A stretch of DNA of 64,000 nt from Balanoglossus misakiensis (lineage: Eukaryota > Hemichordata). Numbering within the stretch: the stretch's first letter is position 1; every line of letters begins with the position of its first letter. The stretch is taken from assembly GCA_040954595.2 (NCBI GenBank), contig CM082581.2, forward strand, positions 13,640,001 through 13,704,000, written 5' to 3'. The translations under genes and the position numbers were made by a program. A model generated the notes under the pieces. The model was not told the DNA's origin, made no database searches, and saw only the letters and a program-made list of their open reading frames with translations. Positions 23,201 to 38,200 of this stretch are shown here, piece by piece.

Positions 23201-26200
23201 CATACAATGAGGAGTAGAGCTGGAGACTTCAAAAAGGCGGTGATAATGGACCCGAGACCGAGATAACTGCATGAATGCGTCACTGCAATGCGGGGCTGGA
23301 GCATTGACAGTGACATGACGGGACTATTTACCATTCTTTGCAGACAATGACATTGATCTGATTATTTGCCTTGTGCACTGATGTATCGTGTCTGGCTTTC
23401 GCTCCACTAAATATCATTTATGAGGATCTTAATATATAATGGGTCATGGTACTTTCATCTAAAGTCTTTAGCCGGACCGTGGTCACCTGATTGGGGAATA
23501 TAGCCGTACTGTGTGTCCATCGGCCCTTGTATGCCAGTGGACATCGCACCCAAAGGAATAAATCTCATTATCGTGGGTATTGACACTCATTTGTCAAGCC
23601 ACTGCCACCTATAAGTGGAACACTGTGTCCTGACAACAATCCGTGACCAGACTTCTCTATTCATCTAAATCACCATGACTATATCCATGCAGCAAATTTC
23701 AAGTGCCACTCCCCATTTTGTGAAATGTTAAATTCCATGCACTCCTGCGATTGGTAATTTTTCCTGGAATTTTGTGCAGATTGTGAGAAAATAGTACTAG
23801 AACCAATACATGTACAGCAATTTGGGGGAGAAGTTTGAATTCTGTATTTTTGTTTCAGTAAATGTATTTCAGAACCACATCAATTTTCTGGTGTGTTTGG
23901 CCACGGTCACTCCGCAAGTGTGTAGTGACCGTGGTTTGACCCCATGCTGACCACTGCTAGTTGCATGGTCAACCACAGGAATTTGAAGCATTGGTTTATC
24001 AACAAAATAAAAACGGCTTCTTTTATCAACTCGCATAAAGGCAGTTTCTCCTTGACATCAACTCGGCACAAAAGCTTTGATTTCTTTCCTTTCTCTGCAT
24101 CATCACCTCAGGAAGGTGAAATTATCATCAGTCTTTTCTTTCACAATGAGGTCACTCTTTTATGGGAGCAAGTGGTGTACATTATATTGCGTGACAGTAG
24201 CAAAGATTAGATGACCTGGACAGTACGAGGAATGAGGTAATGTTCCTGTCTGTGATTTGCAGACATGCTGAGTGCCATACATGTACATGTACATGTACCA
24301 GTAACTTGTTTTTGGAACCATGAGCAAGAAATGCTGACTCGGCATGTTTTCATATATCTGGTGACTTCACAGCCAAATAGCAATATTTCACTAACAAGTT
24401 CTGTGACGACTATATTGGATTTTGACAACACTTATAAAGGTCCTAAACATCCACAGCAAAGAACTGGTGCACTCTCGGTGTTATTTTCTCTTTTGCCACA
24501 TTCACAAAACTGTTTTCACCAGGGAGAGAGTAGACTAGTTGGAGAACAAGCCTCAGCAAGAAAATGGGAGAGTGAAAAAAAAGTACAGAAAGTCATCTGT
24601 GAAAAGGTTAGCGCTGTGCATTTTGTGAGGTGCTGATATATTTGCTTATTCAACAGTCGGTTGAAACTGTCGTCTGTATTTACATCCTTGACATAATGGA
24701 ATCACCTTCTGCTCTTAATGATCCCAATATCTCTCATCAACTGGAAGTCTGAATTGTCCCATTCACCCACTGTCTCATCAAAAGCTAATCGGGGCCTGAT
24801 TTCGTTTCTTTTGAAGTACTTGAAGAGGACCTTGTGAAACTGCTTGTTTTCTTCATTCTGATGGCCGAGCAAGACTGGATTGATGAACTGAACACGATTA
24901 GTCTTGTAAATTGCCACTTATATGAGGTGAAAAGTAGCGCTGTGTGTGCATGCTAATCTATTCTTTGTTGTACTGCACATTTAAGGTGACATGGGATGAA
25001 TTGAACTACTTCATGACTATCAGTATGGGAACTATCTAATTGCGTTTTAGCTCATTTGTTTTGATAATTATCAATGGCATAGGAGAGGGGTGCATCAGTA
25101 AATAAAGATGGCATCATCTTGGTGAATGCAAAGCTGTGTAATCGCCACTCCACCCTAGTCCAGAGTCCCACTTGGCACACCCTTACCAAACACTTCAAAT
25201 GATTTTTATCAAAGCGTGAGCTACCCTTAAAAAACAATCTGATGAAATTCCGCATTGTTTGAAAGACTTGAAACCTGTCGCCCATAGTTTCCAGTCCGTG
25301 GGGCCAAACTTCAGTAAAAAGAGTTTGGTTTGCTGGTCAAGAGGGTTAAAGGCTCATGAGCTACAACTCTTTGTGGTTCTCAAAAATATCTTCAAATTTT
25401 CCTCATTTTTTTAAAAATTCTACTCTTTATATGATATTGCATTTCCCACATTTATAAATGAGAGAATGCGGAAATGATGAAATACTAACCGTCCTCCACT
25501 GACTAGATTTTGTCCTTTCTTGACGAATCTGCAGACATCAACTTTGTGGCCCACACAGAGGGCTCGTGGTGATCTTGGTATTTCCCCATTAGGTCTCAGT
25601 TTGTAGCAGCAGATGTCGGCGCCAAATGTCAAGAAAAGATGTTGATCCTCCAGCTGTAACCATGGCAACAAGCTGAAAATAATGAAGACGTATGGAGAAA
25701 TGATTGACTTGTGCTGACATGTGAATAAAAGGTGTGTGCAGAGGATTTGATTGACATCCACCAGACGGAATTGTGGTGACTGCGTGTCGTATCCCGGGTA
25801 ACCACATCCGGGCAGATTTATCAACACTAAATCAATCCCACATCTCAAGTCCATGCATCAACATCAATTCAACTTCATATACTCAGCTCTGAATCTCAAC
25901 GCTTTCTGTTTCCAGGCTATATCTCTTCGCTTCCACAAGTGAACCCTTGTGATTAAAACAAATAATGGCTGCTTAATATCTCCTGTCGTAAAAGAATTAA
26001 TCTGTGTGCGATAACCCCTGGTGCAGAGGTTGCGGAGAATGACATCTCTACATCTGAAGAGGTTTTAAAAGTCCCCCCAGAGCTCAACTGGCTAAATTAC
26101 GGCCAGTAATTGATGGCAGGTTGATCTGAAATGCCTGATAACGCCTCTGAGCTTTGGCCAACTCTGGCCGTTGCCCTGGTGATCCCCGACCTTTCTCTGG

Positions 26201-29200
26201 ACCAACCAATACAGAAACGGTAGCCTTGACGACAGTAAGAAACATCTACATAAAACTGGTAAAATTCCAGACCACTACACCAGATGAAGGGGTTATATGC
26301 TTAACGATTGGAATGATCTGCACTGGAAATTTGACAAACCGATAAGGGGCACGCTTGACACTCCAAGGGGAATACGCTGACAAGAATATGTTTTATAGTG
26401 GTAATTGTTAGCACTTCTGACCGCCATTAGGGAACAATTTATTGGCCAAATCTGATAAATCAAGGTGAGTACATTCAAGTTCTGTCTCAGGCTGACTGAA
26501 CCAGTTGACAGTGGCTAAAAACGTTCCTAATGCCTCTGTCACTCGTAACAATGCTTTCATTATTCCATGAACAAAAATAATTCATACAGATCAACACATG
26601 AACAAAGTGCCAATGGAAGGGGTTTGACAAATTGATTCTCAATCTGATTTATTTCACTGATACACACATTACGCAGTAATTAACAGTCACCTGTGAACTA
26701 AGACTTGACTCCAATCATACTGGTTTTAGATCATGTGAATTAATGATTCAAATTACTGTAAATACCAAGTCTTGGATTTGACTGGATACTAGTCAAATAT
26801 AGTAACATAATACACAGAGTATGGGTTACCTGTATCAGGCCCTTACGGGATTATACTCTGATTTCAAGATTTGCATGGAGTATTATGTGTTAGTGGGACA
26901 ACAGTTCTTGTTTTTTTGTACCTTTCTGTTCAGCTGGTCACTGATAAAACCTAATGCCATCAGAATGTCCAAAGGCACTTTTGAGAATCTTTGAGAATTT
27001 CTATTAAATGACCAGTTTTTTGTTCCTTGTACTGGCGAATGAGCCAAACTGGACCAAGACCTGGCACCTGTAAATCAAAGCACCTGTAAATCAATCGCTT
27101 TGAATGACTGTCATGTTAACAGCTGGCAACAATGCTCATCGAAACCAGGTAACACTCGAGGGTGATGTTAGTATTGGTAAAATCAATGTCCTTACATGCA
27201 ATAAATTTGCAAAACTTGAGAAGAGGGCACATTGTATGACCCACATTGGTAACCAGACATTACATACTTCAACACATAAAATACTGCCGGTTAAACTTTA
27301 CACATTTTAGGCTGTTCACAGTGAAAATGAAGTTACAGAGAACCCTGTCAATACTGGACCCTGTCTAATCTGGAAACTTGTCAATCTTGAACAGTTGTCC
27401 CCAGTTCTTTTCAGAGATGACGCAGAGTTAAAAGACCCTCTATAGACCAGACACCTCTGCAAACTGAACAAATTCCTCATCCTTTTTGCATTCAGTTTCA
27501 TCAGATTTTTCCACACACATGGCTAAATATGTCAAACTTGGAAACTTGAATACAAGTTTCCCATTCTCCAGAATATCTGATGTACTGAAAACTTACACTG
27601 TGACAAAATACACGTAACACGCAACATACAGCAATGTTTCTGTGTGTGAAATGTCAATGACAGCTCTGTCTTTTTGAAGTAGCCACCGACCGTTGGGTAT
27701 TAATCTATCTACTTCAGGTGTCAATCACTGAAATAAATCAGACTTTTGTGGTTTACAATGACTCTGTGTCGAGTGTTGGTGATGTAGATTGATTCAAACA
27801 CTTCATAATTTGTCCTACTGTGGATGCAAACACCTTTTCCATGAATCTTACATCACTAAATAAACCATGGCAACCTCTAGTAATCACAAAATCAGTATAA
27901 AAGTTAATGAAATTCATATATGTGGTAATGAACTTGTATCTTGAGTGAATAAATCTTGTTCATAATTTATTTAGTATCTGGCCTGGCTTAAATCAAAGGG
28001 GATAGATTTCATCTGCAAAAGTAAAAAAATATTGAAAAGAAAGACATTTTATAACACAGAAATCCACGAAAACAGGTCATGTCACAAAACTAGCTCAGGG
28101 TGATTATTAATAGAGCATTTGCAAATAATATAATTTTCAAGCTAACAACCGTTCCACTAAGATTTGAGATTTTTTTTCTGGAAGTGCAAATTAGTTGAAT
28201 AACCAAACTTCCTTCCTAGTGATAAAGGTTTGACACCCTTGTTTGTATTCTCAAATTTATAACATTTTTAATAGGGTCACTGTACTGGGATGAAAATAAA
28301 CCAACAAACTACAGTGACTGTAACTTTACCAGTATTCATTCAGTGTTTGCCATGTTTTGCAAATGGAATGCATTGATTATGAGTGACTGTGTAAATGTTA
28401 GCAAAACATTACCTTCCTATTGGCCATATCCTTCCTACAAAATGGATCTCCATTATAGTCATATTTTTCCCTCATCAATTTTCCGGACTTTCCCCCGGAA
28501 ATTTTCTAAGTGCAGCTTTTCTTTCTACAGGCATACGTGTGAAATCTTAATTAAGCATGTGTCAAAATACTAATTAATGATAATACCCAGATATCTTTCT
28601 ACTCATTTATCATGATAAAATGGCATGAAAGACCTCCTTTTCATTACTTGGTTTGCATTGCTGCTTGGCAGCATTTCATATAGAGGAAACAGATATCTGT
28701 TATCTCACTGACCCATTTTGCTGACTTCATCAAACTCACTGAATAATTCACAGAACACACTAGAGTGACACTAAGTGAATAAAATGCAGCAAGCATGACC
28801 GTGACAGTAACTGAATTATTAGTGGAATACACATGATACTGATCAGAAAGTACTATGTACTGAACACAACAGCCGTAGTAAATGTAGTTCCTGCGTTTTA
28901 TGGCCAATTTCCTAAATAGATTGGAGCTTGATTGTGCCTGAGTGATAAAATAAATGTCTTCTCTGATGGAAAGAGATGTCTTTGGAGATAGTTCTTTATC
29001 TGTGAAGCAGTTTTGGGTCACAAACATAACCCAAACCATATTTCAAGTACTGTTTCCTTAAATAGATCTATGTACATATTTTTGCTGGGTTGTGCAGATT
29101 GTCACTTTTATGAGTTTCAACAAATGATCAAGAAAATTCGATGGAGCCATCCAAACTTCTTCACTGCCATTCCTAGTTTTAGCTGCTGCACGCTGCAAGT

Positions 29201-32200
29201 AATTCCGTCAAACTCAAAGTCAACATTTCAAAACGACAAGAGGAAGTGGCATTCTACTTATGCAAATGGTTTCCTATCAATCAATACACCACAAAAGTCA
29301 TGAAAATGCTAAGAAATTTATCGCTACAGTCTTTGACAAGCTTTTTAGCTGTCAAAGTTCTACTTAAAGTTCAAGTATATAACTGGGTGGCCTAGAATAA
29401 AACAGATGATTAATTAGTCTGAGATACAAAGTGTTGATAGAAGGGATTTTCGGAAAGGATTCTTGTAGATGATGTGACCACCTGTTGGATTGGGCAACCA
29501 TGACAGATACACTCATAAAGGAGATAACTGCTCTTCTGAACCTACAGCTGATATCGTAAAAATTACAAAAAGGTCATGTATAATTTTTATATGGCTAAGA
29601 CATGTTTTACTTTTGAATGCATTATGTTAATCAGACATTGGGCAAAGACTCAGCACTCTCCCAGTTTACATTGGGTTCAATTCAAACCCACATGTAGTTT
29701 TCACAGCTCAAACAAGTCTGAGAGCAAACTCAGAAAACTTGTGATACCTTTACTTCTGCTGACATAATTGACAAAAAAAATGTAGTCAGCAGTAACCTAA
29801 TATTGGGATTCAATCTGATCAGTTCTAAAGAGTCTATCCACCCCTAAAAAATCCCTCTTTTCCAACTCAACTGTTCCTTTATTGTTGCTACCTTCTCGTT
29901 GGTGTAAGGTTTGCTTAGTGATTGAAGGAATTTGGACATTACGTGCTCTCTTAATGTGGTCATCAGATTTGACCAGGTATTCTTTTGTGAAGTGTCTGAG
30001 AAAACAACTTGCATTTGCAAAGTGTCCAGTCGATTCAAACTGTACTGAATGAACTGACAGCCACACATCCTAACTTGCATTAGTGTACTTCCAGACACCA
30101 ACAGCACTTTTAGTTCAGAAGGGAAAAAAAGTCAAGTATCAACTGATATTTGGGTGACGTGTACTTTGAACAGGGCATGGATTTCCATTGACAGCCCATC
30201 ATTCTCTGTAACCTAGGCAACTAAATACGAAACACAGCAGAATTGTCTAATCCCCGACTCCACCTAAAAATTATCAATTCCTTGATAACAGTTCACCTCT
30301 TCAGTCTGCCTCTTAGTTTGAACTGAATCCAAGCCATTTATAGTTAAAGGAACAGCAAGTAACTTTGTGGAATTCTTTCCTACAATGCAGCTACTACCTG
30401 AATTAGTGAGAATTAAGTTTATGGTTAATTTCAGTCTTTGTCCCTTTAAATGATCAGAAATAAATGCACTCACAGTGATCTTATTTATGAACACAGTAAT
30501 TCTCCATTCCCACCAAATGCCAACATTGTACATGACTTAGCATGGAAGTACACCCCATCAACATATCTACCCACTGATCGTGTTGCTTGGAATCCAATGT
30601 TTAATGTGCCATCATCACCCCTGTATGATTACTTCAAACTTCAAAACTTCCATGGCAAACCACAAGTACATCCGGACTACACTGCAAACCGGAATCAGGA
30701 GGGATTTTACTGACATATTTACAATACATATGTTTGTAACAATTTGTACAGCTAGTTTCCATAGCAACATGTTTTAATTCTCAATCAATACATTAACCTC
30801 ACTGCAAGTCCTCTTTTGTTCAAACATGTAATTTATTCACTCTTGTCAAAAATTTCTCTTCAAAATGTGCATTTTGGAACAAATGCGCAGTTCCATCACC
30901 AGGCAGAAATGATGATATCTTTATCCCCTTGTACAAGCATTAAATCTCTCTTTACATGGAAAACTACTCCATTCTCTTCCATGATGTACAGTGGAGATTA
31001 CTGCCTATGTATGATCGCAAAGATGTATGTGGCTGGTGCATAAGAAACTGACATTGCTTGAATCACCTCAGTTTCCATATATCAAAATTTTTACACACTG
31101 GAAGGAACTATTCTTTAGATGCTTACATGGAAATTTAATAATGATTTCAGAGGCCGGGTGATAGTACACCGTATGAATGGATATTACAGACACACACACA
31201 CACAAATCAACAGAGAGGGGCAGAATAAAACAGAAGAAAATCTAACAGGCGTGTTTGCTATACTTTGGCTCGAGTAGCGCCATTCCACTGGTAGATAGAC
31301 GTACTCCAATGGTGTCAAGATCGATCCACTTGTCAGCTTTGCTGGTGTGAAGGGTTGGAATAGCTGTGGCATGGCTGCAATGACCTGGCAACATTGTCCG
31401 ATAAAATCTACTAATTGCAGCAGAGATAAACTACGGTGACCTGTGAAGGACTGGCTCCTAAGTTTTGACAGAATCTGACATATGACAAAATCAATGCTGT
31501 TGTGAATAACCAACCGGCCTGAGGGTTTGATCTGCAGACAGGAAGCAAACCCAACTCTTTTGTTTCCTGCGGTACTTGTCTCACAACATTTCTGGATTGT
31601 TTTTGTGGTAAATGCTGTGAAAGCCCGTCTGACATTGAGAGGTTTTTTCGTCTGGAGCCCTACCACAGTTCGGCCTACTTCCTGTCCCTGTGCGACACCG
31701 ACAAGGCAACAGGTGGGTGGCCGAGTGCGGGGCATTATCATGACAGAAAGTCACAACGTCAAAATACGCACACACACACACCAAATATTGCCATTTTCAT
31801 GTTGTTGCTCCACGCACATCAAAACAGTCTTCAGGAAGAGAGTGTGATGGCTGAGAAGTCGGAGGTGGGTGGTCTAACTCTAAAACTCATGAAGTGGAAA
31901 AAACAAAACATCATGTGTATATTAATCTGATAGCTTGGTGGAAACTGTCAACAAGTACATAGCTAGCTGGACACAAATCTCATACATCAGCCGACGTATT
32001 TTACCACCAACAGAGAGATATATGATGTGAAGTATAAAATTAGGTTTACAAAGTTCGAGAAAGACACGGCACATACTTTTTTTAAGAAAGTGAAAGTTTC
32101 TTTTCGCAATGAAATACTGAAGGACCACTGATATTGGGTATGGATCTCGAGTGATAAAAATTAAATGCCAAGTTGACAATAACCTGCAAGTAACTACTGA

Positions 32201-35200
32201 ATATAATTATGAAGCTTTCAGTAAATACAGCATGGTAGTATAACTCTCCCAGAAATGTGTCACATGTATATGTAAGAATGTACCAACCATTCACAATAAG
32301 ACGACAAATGATTATTTTTTTACTATAAGAGAATGTTTCTTGCAAAAGTTACAGACAAGACTCTAGTTAATGAGCCCCAAGGTGTATTATGCCGCAGAGT
32401 GAGAAAACACTGAGTCTAATCTAATGAAAGTTTCCAATATTTGTGTTTGGATGTCCAGTTTTTAAGACTCACCTAGGGTCTATGTAAATAGATACAGGTG
32501 AAAAGTTTCAATGGAGTCCAGGGCTCACTTTTGGCTGGCCATTGTTGCAAATCTAAGTGCCCCCCAAGAAGGTGACTCCTGGTATTTTAAGTGGGCAAGT
32601 TGGCAAACGAAAACAGTTGTAGCAAGTCTGTTGTTTCTTGTCCCTTGTTTGTGCAAGAAGTCAAGAAAGCAGTGCGTCTGAGTTTGGCTGTTCTTCAATG
32701 CCGAGTCAGAGACAAGTGTGACAGGCAGTAAATTTGCTGTCCTTGTTGGACACGACATTAACCTTTGAAAAGTGAGTACATTCTCTGTTATTCTGTCAAG
32801 TGACCATTCTGTCAAATGCTCTACATACAGACACTATTCAGACACTTTTTGAAACACACCATCATGATGTTAATTCCTGATGCATTTTGGTAAAAGGTGA
32901 GGGCAGTTGCACCGACAGACCTGTCCATGAATATATGTCAAATGTCACTGGTCATATCTGATTAGTCATTTTATAAGTCAATAAAGAAGATGACCTTGCA
33001 GGCGCTACATCACACACTAAATTGATGCAGTGGTAATCTCAAATTGGAAAGAACGCCTTTCTATTTTCCGCTGAATGCCAAATGGCTGTGCGCAATTAAC
33101 TGATAACCTTGTGTTGCACTGTGCAGTGTGTCCTGTGGTCAGTACTTGTGCTACATACACTAACTCGAGTGAGAACTGCACAGCCAATAAATTGTTTTGT
33201 GGATGTAGTAGGCCTGTGAAGTACAACAACAATAATGTTAGAGCAGTTGGATAACATTTTAATGGTTCTCAGATCTGCTATATTCTTTAACCCTTTCACC
33301 CCTAGTTCCCTCTGCAGAGGTCCAACTCTACCGTAGAAAACAATGGATTTGGACCAAACCATGGTGGTGAAAGGGTTAAACGAGGCCTGTGGTCAGGGCC
33401 TGAAGGAGAGCAATGCTATAGTATACATGATCATGACAGGATAACAGAACCATCATGGGTTGGGTAGATAGTTGCCAGTGAGCCCTCTATGCCAATACGG
33501 TGCACATCATCCCTTCATATGAATCCCCCATGCATATTGAAATTACGATACCAGCTAACTCTTAGTCTTACAACTTTTCTCTAGGCCATCTTCTTAAAGA
33601 AAAATTAACAAGAAAACACATTTTCCCAAAAGCTAATATGTTAAACGGCAATAGGATAGTAACTGGACAGGTTGACTGGACAAACTGAATTGATTTTTGC
33701 CGTACGGACTTATAAAGGACAAAATGCAGTTGTTGTGCGCAGTGAGCACAAAATGCAATCACCGTATCCTGTTTACATGATTATCGGATTTGAATAGGCA
33801 GGAATGCGCCTCACTCGGCCCCCATCCATAATTGAACATCTCAACCCTAAGCATTATAGCAACTCAGTAAACAGGCCGTTGGGTTTTATTGGAAAGTGTG
33901 TCGGTGTAATTGGTAAATACCTGCCACGACGACGGTCTATGCCATCGGCAAAACTCTACCTGCCAGGAATGCTAATACTCCACTTGGGATGTAAACAACC
34001 TGACCCCAGAAAAACTTGTACGTTTTACAGACACATGACTGAGACACAGTTTGACATGACATTTGGAAATCTGTTCACTGGATGGAGCTCTCGTGCTATG
34101 GGCATTTCCTTGTAGAGGAGCAAGACATTTCTTGGTTTATGACAAAATTGTTTTTGTATGTTATTCATATATGTGTCAGTATCCCATAACAGTTAGGGCT
34201 CAGCTTGAAAAGTCCTCTAACAAATTTGGCAAGATGGAAAGAATCTCAGATGTGTGTAATGATGACCTACAAAAGAAGCAGAGGTGGTCCAAAACAGAAA
34301 TATGCTAACTATAAATGGTCAACAGAATTTAATATTAGAAGTACCGGTAATTGAGTAATTAGAACACTAACTATACTCTGAACGAAGCTGGTTATATTTG
34401 AGCAACTGTTGGTCAAATAAACGTCACAGGAACAGTAAATATGTCTTGTTTAGAGATTGACACACGCACACAGCACATAGCTGAATGCGGGCCAGCAGAA
34501 ATATCAACACTTGTTTGCTGTCAGCAGTGATTCCTGCATTAAATCTTCCATGGTTGATTCGAACTTCTCCAGACTGGGTCATAAATTCACAAGTGGCCTT
34601 TGGAAATCAGTCTCACCTGCAGCAAACTGGCCAAGAGACAGTGTATGGCACCAGGGATTATTGTGATAATCACTGTGACTGTGTGACAAAGAAAGGTGCA
34701 TCACACCCCTCCAGCTGGGAATTCCATTAAGAGATTTATAAGTACAGCTACTCTCCTTCTAAACTCACACACCCCTTGAAATCTTGTCTCAAGTGCATTT
34801 TAACTTCTACAATAGCTTTAGAAATCTCTACAGATGCTGCTGTAGGCCAGCAGAATGGTTGAACATTCAATATTTTCTCTGGTGATGAAATTATTAACAC
34901 TTTCAAGCCTGGCTTTCTGGGAATGTATCCGAATTTCTCCTATATATAGGATATCCGGCCAGAAAGGGTTAAATAAGATTTGAGCTGCCACTGGGCAGTC
35001 CGATGTATGTCAACTATACAATATACAATGATATCAACTATACTTGCTTTGAATGTTAAATATTTTAGAACCTGAAAACACATATTATATAATAAATAAA
35101 GAAATTAATATGGATATCAAAGAATAGCTCGAATTATATTCCAAATATTTCTACACAGAAGACAAAATAGCGCCAGTGATCTAAATCTCCCTGACACTGT

Positions 35201-38200
35201 GTGTAAGCATAGTGTCAACTAACGACTGGAAACCTGGTTTCCACAATGCAGTGATGTCAAGATGGTGTACATGTAATCAGACACCTATTCCAAACCACAC
35301 TACGGCAAGCAATCAGATTCTGTGGTTTGCAAATGAATGTACAAAAATTGCATTGGGCAATATAGCTTGTCAGTTGTGAGACATGACCTCAAAGCTCATA
35401 TAATAAATCCTACTTCACCATGTTTTTGTTCAAGATACAAGTACTTCATTTTAAGATTCGCCAATTTTAATTCCACATCTGTTACCATAAGCTTTGACTA
35501 ATCATATTTTTATCTCTCGAACTGGGTATTTCACAATTTATTCAGTAGAATGTGTTTTTTCCTGCAATTATACATATTTGACAGTCCATCATCAGCCCAC
35601 TCTCTGTGCATAGAGTAATAATATCTGTGGCTCTGTTATCTACTGACAATCTACTGTCTCACACAGAATCATCAGTATTCTCTGGACGATGGCTCTGCTA
35701 ATAGCTTTTCAAGCCTGCTGAATCTTTCTAAGTGTTTTCCTGTGTAATTACCCCTCCATTCAAAGCAGCGAAAATGGAGGAAAAGTTCAGATAAACTGCA
35801 ATTATGTTAGAGTGGTTGATAGGAACGTTTATTTCGTTCCTTATCCTGAAGTCTCATCTGCTCTTGACAATTCTGCCTTAAGCCATTCCTGGTGTGTTGT
35901 GACAACAGTATTGAAGCTGAAATTACATTTTTGTTGGTCAATTTATTTATTCATGTTGCCAAAATTGAGTCGAAAATCACATTTGCACAGTTCTGGAAAT
36001 GTGTTGCTCAGCAATTTGAGATCTGAACAGATCAAATCCTACATCAATAACAGCGAAAGTCACCAATCGCTCATTCTTAATAGTATACATCATTTACCTG
36101 AATGCAATCTTAATTTTCATGTGTATGTCACAGTATGACGTCATTTGAGAAGGCCCCTAAATATATCAAGGGCTAACAGAAGTATAAACAACTCCAGCTA
36201 GACAACTCGCGACAAGCAGAGCCAATATGAAGTGTTAGTTTTCATCACAATATCTTATCATATCATTGACTAATCTGAACTCTAGACACGTGCTTCTTTG
36301 ACATCGTTTTTCATATCTGAATTGTTTTACCCTGCACACTGCACTCATATTTCATCACCATTATAACCTGCAGAATACACACATGAATTACAGTTCCCAT
36401 ATACTTCAGATTTGAATTCCGATTAACATGCATATTGTCTGCTAGCCAGATAGCTTCTGTACACCTGACAATCTGTTTGTCATCTTTTGGCAATTAGATA
36501 TTTGCTATTGCTGAGATCACAGATGATAATTTGCAGATTATCTGTGAGGGTCATCTTGATCTATGTACCACAGAGCGAATAGTCTCAGCTGAACCTTGAT
36601 TTTTGTAGTTCAATCACCAAATAGATAAGATCACTGCCAAATATATAATATCTGAAATGAAGTTGAAAGAATGCACCCTGGGTAAAAGTGAAATATGACT
36701 ATTCTGGCCTTCAAATTCATACTTTTTTACATTCATTATGAAGTTAAATTAGTCAGATTCAAACTAAGATTTAGTCACCATTGAGACAACATTTAGCTGT
36801 GTAAATCCATCATTTGGATGAAATGTACAAAACCTCACAAGGAGGGGAAAAGGATATTTCTATTAACAATCATCTAAGCCGGGTTGAGTCGATAGCAACC
36901 AGTTTTAGTGATCTCCATGCATTTTAAATTGAAGATATGAAATAATTGTGACAATTTTATGGCCACATCACATTTATTATCAATAGAATTAAAATTTATA
37001 GGAGACTTATGGGGTTGTTCCTATTGATAACACAGGCATTTACTATTATCAATTTATTTTAAAGATGAAGATTATCTGATGCAAAGCATTGGTAAACTAC
37101 ACATGGACCTGCTCAGTTTTTAACAGCACGTGCATTCACACAGCATTAGATTCATTCAATACCTCTCACGGCATTTTTCTGCCCGACCAAACGGCAAAAC
37201 TCAATTAAAACACACAATACAACAGACTCATTTTTCCCTCCACGGTTCAACCATCAAAGTAATCTCTGCTACAGAGACATCATGCAACCAATTGGTACAA
37301 TCTTAGCTTTCTGAGTACCTTTCAAAATCCATTGAGAAAGCTTCTCCTAGAGGTATTTTCGCTACAAGGTAGCAGTTACTAAGCCTATCATCTTTCCACC
37401 GTACAGCTTAATTGTATACAACATAAAACAAGCCGTCTTCACTGAGGTCATGTGATTTGTTTGGTTTTCTTGTCTCCCCCGAGATTCGATAGTTTATTTT
37501 GGCACCCAGGTCATAACACAATCACTAGCCACTTCAACTTACCCGTATCTGCCTTTTTGAAAAGAATTAACTTGTACGATCTTTCTTGAGAAAACTTCAG
37601 ACAGTTCTGGTGACATGGGTCTCGCCACTTGAGTCAACATCAAGACTGGAGTTTTCGGTGACTGGGTTCCCAATTAGCAACTTAAACAACTCATGCCTAA
37701 ACTTGAAATTGATATATACTTCATTTGTCTGAACTGTAAAGGGGCAAAGTCAGCCATCTTGAAGTCTAAATTTTCAGTGTTTGTTTCCAGTTGAAGATAT
37801 TTATTGTATTCTGCCATTTCAACATGCTAAATTGTTATGATTTCCTCATATACTTTCCCCCAAGGACTGAAGTTTGCTTGCAGCCGGCCATGCATCAGTG
37901 TGCCTGAAATACACACCTGAAGTACTATTGAACAAATAGAAAGTATAAGTCACCAAAATTCTGCATATTAAGAAAGATTAAATTATGTATTATACTTTAA
38001 TAGGGACACAACTGGTTGGCTAACTTAAGTGGACTTAAAAATGCCCGGTATTTACATGATTTATGGTGTGTATGTACTAAGATAAAACAAACATCAATCT
38101 CAAGATTAATTCCTTGGATTAATCAATTGATAAGTGTTGTATTGCTTGATACACATTTGCTAAGTGAAAATGCTTTACGCCCGTTTTAGTCATTAAATTC

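Larger units (their letters stand above)
22427..25489. other. FBXW4 intron 3
   Basis: Non-coding; no internal exon needed, since exon 3 ends in CG and exon 4 starts with G in phase. It contains a hairpin at 23901-23934 (ccacggtcact / agtgaccgtgg) and a palindromic (tacatg)n run at 24278-24298. The open frames within it show no domain. Confidence 0.6.

Noticed and set aside
24265-24636. 123-codon plus-strand frame in FBXW4 intron 3
   Set aside because: Begins in a tacatg microsatellite and has no domain; expected by chance.
33804-34115. 103-codon plus-strand frame in FBXW4 intron 2
   Set aside because: No domain, no splice context; length is within chance expectation for a window this size.
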